A stretch of 64,000 bases of DNA. Source: CATQHS01 sp963422655 (lineage in GTDB: Bacteria > Actinomycetota > Acidimicrobiia > Acidimicrobiales > Aldehydirespiratoraceae). Below the pieces are notes generated by a model. It did no database searches. It had not been told where the DNA came from and saw only the letters and a program-made list of their open reading frames with translations. Shown piece by piece: positions 60,060 to 64,000 of the stretch (positions are counted from its first letter, which is position 1; every line of letters starts with the position of its first letter). The position numbers were made by a program, and so were the translations under genes. The stretch is taken from assembly GCA_963422655.1 (NCBI GenBank), contig OY730440.1, positions 1,240,001 to 1,304,000 on the forward strand, given 5' to 3'.

Positions 60060-61301
60060 TCAGCTCGTTATCCCGAACCGGTGCAGCCCGTAGGCCTCTA
60101 TGGCATTGCCCCTAATCACCATGTAGCACTCCTCTGCGTTCATCCGAGCCTGCGCGAAGAGGCCGTGGGCGACCTTGCGGGAGTGGGGAAAGGTTCCGTC
60201 GGAGTGCGGGAAGTCGGTTTCGAACAGGATCTGGCTCACGCCTACGCTGTGGCGCTGCTCGAGGCCGACCAGATCGTCGAAGATGCACCCGTAGACCCGG
60301 CCCTGCACGATCTCGCTGGGAAGTGGGCCGGAGCCGCCGACCCCGCCCCGACCGTCGCGGAACACCGAGTCCATCCGCTCGATCTGGAACGGCATCCAGC
60401 CCACCTGGCTCTCGGCGTAGGCGATCTTGATGCGGGCGAAGCGTTGCAGCGTGCCCGAGAAAACCCAGTCCACCATCGAGCCCTCGGCGTTCTGGGCGTA
60501 CAGCGACATCGAGGTGGCCAGGGGTGCGTCGGGTGAGGTGGACGGCATCGACGACGACGACCCGATGTGCATCGACACCGTGGTGTCGGTCTCCTCGCAC
60601 GCCTGCCACAGAACGTCCCAATGGCCGGTGTACATCGACGGCAGGCCGAGCTTGGACGGGTTCTCGGAAAAGGCAATGGCGTGGCTGCCCTTGGCCGCGG
60701 TGCGGCGGACCTCATCGGCGGCGAGCTCGGCGTCCCACAGCGGCACGAGCGCCAACGGGATGAGGCGGCCCTTGCCGGCACCGGCGCCCCAGTCGTCGAT
60801 CATCCAGTCGTTGTAGATGCGCAGACATTGCAGAGCCAGGTTCTTGTCGTCGCGCTCGAGGAACCCCTGCCCGCAGAACCGAGGGAAGGTGTTGGGGTAG
60901 TTGATGGCCGCTTCCACATGGTTGAGGTCCATGTCGGCCAAGCGGTCCACCTGCTGGTAGGTGCCGGGGCGAAAGTCCTCGTATACGGCAGCTACGTTGC
61001 GCTGCTGCTCCCGAGGTATGCCAGCCGGACCGTGCAGCAAGCCGGTGGGGATGGCACTGTCCTCGAAAACCCAGACATCGCACCAGTTCCCGTCGGGGTC
61101 ATTGCGCTCGAAGCCGTAGTGACCGCCCTCGAACTTCAACCGTACCTTCTCTCGAACCACCCGGGGACCCCGGTCCCGCAGGCGGGGCGGCAACTGCTGC
61201 TGCCACAGGTCCCGGGGCTCCAGCACGTGGTCGTCGACGGAGATCATGAGGGGAAGGTCGGCCTCGGCCGGGGTTACCGCCGTGGCAGTGGACGCCGTCA
61301 T
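60060..61301 (-). CDS. Amidohydrolase family (amidohydrolase 2) metal-dependent hydrolase
   Basis: 413 residues of TIM-barrel type. Metal-site patterns: SVDDHVLEPRDLW near the N-terminus, AFSENPSKLGLPSMY, MHIGSS and ETDFPHSDGTFPHS near residue 371. Members hydrolyse or decarboxylate carboxylates or lactones and are plentiful in Acidimicrobiia. The first ligand reads DDH rather than the HxH of the family, so metal binding may differ. The substrate is unknown. Confidence 0.82.
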   Translation of the reverse strand: MTASTATAVTPAEADLPLMISVDDHVLEPRDLWQQQLPPRLRDRGPRVVREKVRLKFEGGHYGFERNDPDGNWCDVWVFEDSAIPTGLLHGPAGIPREQQRNVAAVYEDFRPGTYQQVDRLADMDLNHVEAAINYPNTFPRFCGQGFLERDDKNLALQCLRIYNDWMIDDWGAGAGKGRLIPLALVPLWDAELAADEVRRTAAKGSHAIAFSENPSKLGLPSMYTGHWDVLWQACEETDTTVSMHIGSSSSMPSTSPDAPLATSMSLYAQNAEGSMVDWVFSGTLQRFARIKIAYAESQVGWMPFQIERMDSVFRDGRGGVGGSGPLPSEIVQGRVYGCIFDDLVGLEQRHSVGVSQILFETDFPHSDGTFPHSRKVAHGLFAQARMNAEECYMVIRGNAIEAYGLHRFGITS

Positions 61302-61325
61302 GGCCTCACCGTACCGGTCGGGAGA

Positions 61326-61727
61326 TCAGGTACCGGACTCGCAGTTCTGCACCAAGCCCCGGTACTTGCGCCATACATCCCATGTCTCCCCACTCAACTG
61401 ATCGGGGTCGGGGTTGTTGCGCAGGGCGTCGTCGAGATCTTTGAACTCTTCGAAGGTGAGGCCCGTGTCTCGGACGGGTTCGTAGAGCGCGTCGAAAGAG
61501 CACTCGCAGAACAACCGGGCCTCGACCTCGCTGAAGCCCCTCTCACCGTCGTTGGCCGCCTTGCAAGCCTTCAGGTAGTTGTCCCGCACCGCGAACTCAC
61601 CCTCTTGGGCCTCCTCCCAGCTCCGGGGATCGGAGTCCGAGCCGCATCCCGACATCACCAGCCCAGCGGCGACCAGGACGGCGGCGAGCCTGAGGCTCCG
61701 GCGGCGAAGGTGGCAGGGGCGACTCAT
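61326..61727 (-). CDS. Lipoprotein of unknown function
   Basis: 133 residues. From ATG 61727 a basic n-region (MSRPCHLRRRSLRL) precedes a hydrophobic stretch and the lipobox LVMSGC, so Cys about 30 is the lipidated residue. The mature part is acidic, with cysteines in LKACKAA, LFCECS and QNCESGT, which may form disulfides. An earlier ATG at 61844 would bury the lipobox 70 residues in and overlap udgB. No family is known to me. Confidence 0.7.
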   Translation of the reverse strand: MSRPCHLRRRSLRLAAVLVAAGLVMSGCGSDSDPRSWEEAQEGEFAVRDNYLKACKAANDGERGFSEVEARLFCECSFDALYEPVRDTGLTFEEFKDLDDALRNNPDPDQLSGETWDVWRKYRGLVQNCESGT

Positions 61728-61732
61728 GGCGG

Positions 61733-62425
61733 CTATGAGGGTATCGCCGTCCCCAGAGTTCGGGCTCGACGGAACACCGAGTCGAGCATGTCGGCAGTGA
61801 GCCGTCCGGTGAAAGTGTTCTGCTGGCTGACGTGAAAGCTGCACAGCAGGGTCCGGCCCCCGCTCAGGGCTGCTTGCATGCCGTGGCCGAACTTGGGCCG
61901 GGGACGCAAGCCGAGCTCGCGGCTCATGACCTCATAGGCGAAGGCACCCAGCACCACGATCACCCGCACGTTGGTAAGGGCGGCCAGTTCGCGCTGAAGG
62001 AAGGGCCGGCACCGATCCCGCTCGGCCGGGGTGGGACGGTTGGCCGGCGGGGCACACTTGACCGGGGCGGTGACCCAGGCTCCGGTGAGGGTCAGCCCGT
62101 CGTCGGACCCGGTGGCGACAGGCTGGTTGGCGTATCCGGCCCGGTGCAGAGCCCGGTAGAGCCAATCACCGGACCGGTCCCCGGTGAACATGCGGCCGGT
62201 GCGGTTGGCGCCGTGGGCAGCCGGGGCCAACCCGACCACGAGCAGGTGGGCGCCCGGGTCGCCGAACCCGGCGACGGGCCGGGCCCAGTAGGTCTCGTCT
62301 CGGTAAGCGGCCCTCTTGGTAACGCCGACCCGCTCTCGCCACTCGACCAGGCGGGGACAGAGCCGACAGGCCACCACTTCGTCGGCCACGGCGCTCAGGA
62401 GGCGATCTCGTTCGGGGGAATCCAC
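61733..62425 (-). CDS. udgB: Type-5 uracil-DNA glycosylase (UdgB)
   Basis: Removes uracil (and some other deaminated bases) from DNA. 230 residues. The family 5 motif A is GLAPAAHGANRTGRMFTGDR (near 66-85), and motif B contains the conserved His in CSFHVSQQNTFTGRL. The four Fe-S cysteines are C20 and C23 (CRLCPRLVEW), APVKCAPP and RDRCRPFL. It is divergent from the phosphomutase gene. Confidence 0.93.
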   Translation of the reverse strand: MDSPERDRLLSAVADEVVACRLCPRLVEWRERVGVTKRAAYRDETYWARPVAGFGDPGAHLLVVGLAPAAHGANRTGRMFTGDRSGDWLYRALHRAGYANQPVATGSDDGLTLTGAWVTAPVKCAPPANRPTPAERDRCRPFLQRELAALTNVRVIVVLGAFAYEVMSRELGLRPRPKFGHGMQAALSGGRTLLCSFHVSQQNTFTGRLTADMLDSVFRRARTLGTAIPS

Positions 62426-62451
62426 TCCCGTTAGGCTACGTTGGCTCGGAC

Positions 62452-63093
62452 ATGGCCAAGAGCCCGAACGCCCCCACCTTGGTGATGTTCGTCCGTCACG
62501 GGCTGACCCCCACTACCGGGTTGACCCTGCCCGGACGCTCCCCGGGGCTGAACCTGTCCGAGACCGGGCTGGAACAGGCCCGGCGAACCGCTGAACGCAT
62601 CGCGGCAGTCCCCGAGGTGGTCGCCGTCTACGCCTCGCCCCTGGAACGCACCCACCAGACGGCCACTCCCATCGCCAGAGCCTGCGGGCTGCGGGTCCGG
62701 CGCCATGAAGGCCTGCTGGAGTGCGACTTCGGCCGGTGGACGGGCCGCAAGCTGGCACCGTTGCGCCGCCGCCCGGACTGGGTGACGGTGCAGCGCTACC
62801 CCAGCGGATTCCGCTTTCCCGGCGGCGAGTCGTTCGCGGAGATGCAGAGCCGGGCTCTGGCCGCGGTCGGCTCCATTGTGGCCCGCCACCCTGGCCAGGC
62901 CGTCGTGGCCGTTTCTCACGCCGATGTGATAAAGGCCGTCGTCGCCTCGGCCGCCGGCACTCCCCTGGATCTCTTCCAGCGGATCGTGATCGACCCCGCT
63001 TCGGTGACGACCATCGCCTACGGCAGCGAAGGCCCGACGGTGTTCACTGTCAACAACACCGGCGGCGAGCTGTCGGCGCGCCCGGGGTCGTGA
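62452..63093 (+). CDS. MSMEG_4193-family putative phosphomutase (histidine phosphatase fold)
   Basis: 213 residues. Phosphate-binding RHG in MFVRHGLTP (near 15), SPLERTHQTA, LLECDFGRWTGR and the second His in VSHADVIKAVV are intact. In many actinobacteria this gene is followed by DUF3090 and SCO1664-family genes, as here, and the set is often near the ligase-like mycothiol gene mshC. The substrate is not known. ATG 62452; the gap to the next gene is 7 bases. Confidence 0.92.
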   Translation: MAKSPNAPTLVMFVRHGLTPTTGLTLPGRSPGLNLSETGLEQARRTAERIAAVPEVVAVYASPLERTHQTATPIARACGLRVRRHEGLLECDFGRWTGRKLAPLRRRPDWVTVQRYPSGFRFPGGESFAEMQSRALAAVGSIVARHPGQAVVAVSHADVIKAVVASAAGTPLDLFQRIVIDPASVTTIAYGSEGPTVFTVNNTGGELSARPGS

Positions 63094-63100
63094 GGATCCG

Positions 63101-63613
63101 ATGAGCGAATCGTTCTACTTCGAAGACGCCACACCGTTCACGGTTGGCACTCTGGGGCCCAAAGGTCAGCGAGCGTTCTACCTCCAGTGTCGGTCCGGCA
63201 CCGGTCCGGTTTCCTTCAAGGTCGAAAAACAGCAGGTGGCGGCCCTGGCCGAGTCCCTCGACCGGATGCTCGGCCAGCTCCCCCCCGCCGAGATGGGAGA
63301 GCTTCCCACCGATCTCGACCTCCGAGAGCCGGTGGTGGCGGCGTTCACGGTGGGGGCCCTCGGGGTCGCTTACGACCGCGAGGAGGATCGGGTCATCTTG
63401 GTGGCCGAAGAGCTGATCACCGTCGAGGACGACCCCCGAGACCCTCCAGTCGACATCGAGGCGGCTTCGGCTCGATTCACCCTGTCGCGCGAACAGGTAG
63501 CCGCTCTGGTGAGCCGGGCCCGGTCCATCGTGGCCGCTGGTCGCCCGCCGTGCCCGTTCTGCGCTCGCCCGCTGGAAGAAGCCCATGGGGGCTGGTGCCC
63601 GTGCCACAACTGA
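63101..63613 (+). CDS. DUF3090 family protein
   Basis: 170 residues. ESFYFEDATPFTVGTLGPKG at the N-terminus and the C-terminal zinc-ribbon-like CPFCARPLEEAHGGWCPCHN are typical. The protein is cytoplasmic and always near the phosphomutase and SCO1664 genes; its biochemical role is not known. It probably overlaps the start of the next gene. Confidence 0.9.
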   Translation: MSESFYFEDATPFTVGTLGPKGQRAFYLQCRSGTGPVSFKVEKQQVAALAESLDRMLGQLPPAEMGELPTDLDLREPVVAAFTVGALGVAYDREEDRVILVAEELITVEDDPRDPPVDIEAASARFTLSREQVAALVSRARSIVAAGRPPCPFCARPLEEAHGGWCPCHN

Positions 63614-64000
63614 AACCGCGGACGACGCCAACACCGCCGACGCCGGGGAGCCGACACCACCGGAGTACCCGGCCATGACCGGGAGCGGTTCGCCGTTCCT
63701 GGACCGCCCTCCCATCGAAACCGAACGCGCCCTGGCCCTGCTCACCGAGGGCGAGATCGAGATCCGGGGCCGGATGCCTTACAGCTCCAATGCCACCTTC
63801 TTGGTGGACATGGGCCACGAGGGCCTGGCCGCTCAGGCCATCTACAAACCGATCCGGGGTGAACGACCGCTATGGGACTTTCCCCCTGGAATCGCCAACC
63901 GAGAAGCGGCCGCATTCATCGTCGACCAGGCTCTGGGATGGGGCCTGGTACCGCCTACCGTCATGCGATCCGACAGCCCTCTCGGTGACGGTTCGCTACA
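63585..64000 (+). CDS. SCO1664-family protein (kinase-like fold), 3' end outside window
   Basis: About 138 codons are visible. The core reads LLTEGEIEIRGRMPYSSNAT, FLVDMGHEGLAAQAIYKPIR and GERPLWDFPPGIANREAAA, the nucleotide-binding part of the SCO1664 family, which resembles PI3/4-kinase-like folds (K in YKP). ATG 63585 overlaps DUF3090 by 29 bases; ATG 63675 is a second candidate that keeps the conserved part. Confidence 0.85.
   Translation, partial: MGAGARATTETADDANTADAGEPTPPEYPAMTGSGSPFLDRPPIETERALALLTEGEIEIRGRMPYSSNATFLVDMGHEGLAAQAIYKPIRGERPLWDFPPGIANREAAAFIVDQALGWGLVPPTVMRSDSPLGDGSL

Overview
This 64 kb window is high-GC chromosomal DNA from an actinobacterium, most probably class Acidimicrobiia (inferred from gene content and order, not from a marker-gene search). 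The signs are a WhiB regulator, the MSMEG_4193 phosphomutase / DUF3090 / SCO1664 trio, a mycothiol-type DsbA nitroreductase next to an F420-linked protein, a PASTA kinase, type-5 uracil-DNA glycosylase, MurA with Asp for Cys, and many starts that look leaderless. Most of it is housekeeping core. It is punctuated by decayed genes and one clearly lower-GC insert.

Layout. 1-7400: end of a CUT2 sugar ABC transporter, WhiB, a 2-methylfumaryl-CoA isomerase (Mct) homologue, aldehyde dehydrogenase, thiolase, ilvC. 7450-11314: ilvB-ilvN behind a transcription attenuator with a valine/leucine-rich leader peptide, and a divergent MATE transporter. 11315-12240: a scar holding fragments of unrelated genes. 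12243-15660: gatC-gatA-gatB. 15678-21189: SCP2 protein, degenerate PASTA kinase, membrane protein, ligA, membrane protein. 21226-25628: mnmA and cysteine desulfurase, SRPBCC protein, rhomboid protease, NifU-like protein, small membrane protein. 25639-34771: murA, MFS transporter, a decayed locus, wecA-like transferase, glyA, rpiB, tsaC, prmC, prfA. 34853-37921: J-domain protein beside a 15-bp tandem repeat, an ImmA/IrrE antitoxin-like gene whose DUF4411 partner is internally deleted, and an acidic hypothetical protein. 38029-39750: AT-rich GT39-like glycosyltransferase. 39818-50460: glpX, the complete ATP synthase operon (atpZ-atpI-B-E-F-H-A-G-D-C on the minus strand), rpmE, and a rho gene with destroyed ATPase motifs. 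50659-57085: thrC, hom, a pseudokinase-like gene, lysA, argS. 57193-64000: tRNA-Arg(CCG), F420 hydrogenase beta-like protein, a DsbA-family selenoprotein, 2-hydroxyacid dehydrogenase, amidohydrolase, lipoprotein, udgB, and the phosphomutase-DUF3090-SCO1664 cluster running off the right edge.

The most important finding is at 58440-59054. A Rv2466c-like DsbA gene has TGA exactly at the first cysteine of its CPWC motif, followed 22 nt later by the loop of a strong hairpin with G at the first loop position, as in a bacterial SECIS. I read this as a selenoprotein (U-P-W-C). Second is the Rho homologue at the usual actinobacterial rho locus, which lacks the Walker A lysine and other catalytic residues. 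Third is the complete ilv attenuator, with a promoter placing the transcript start on the leader peptide start codon.
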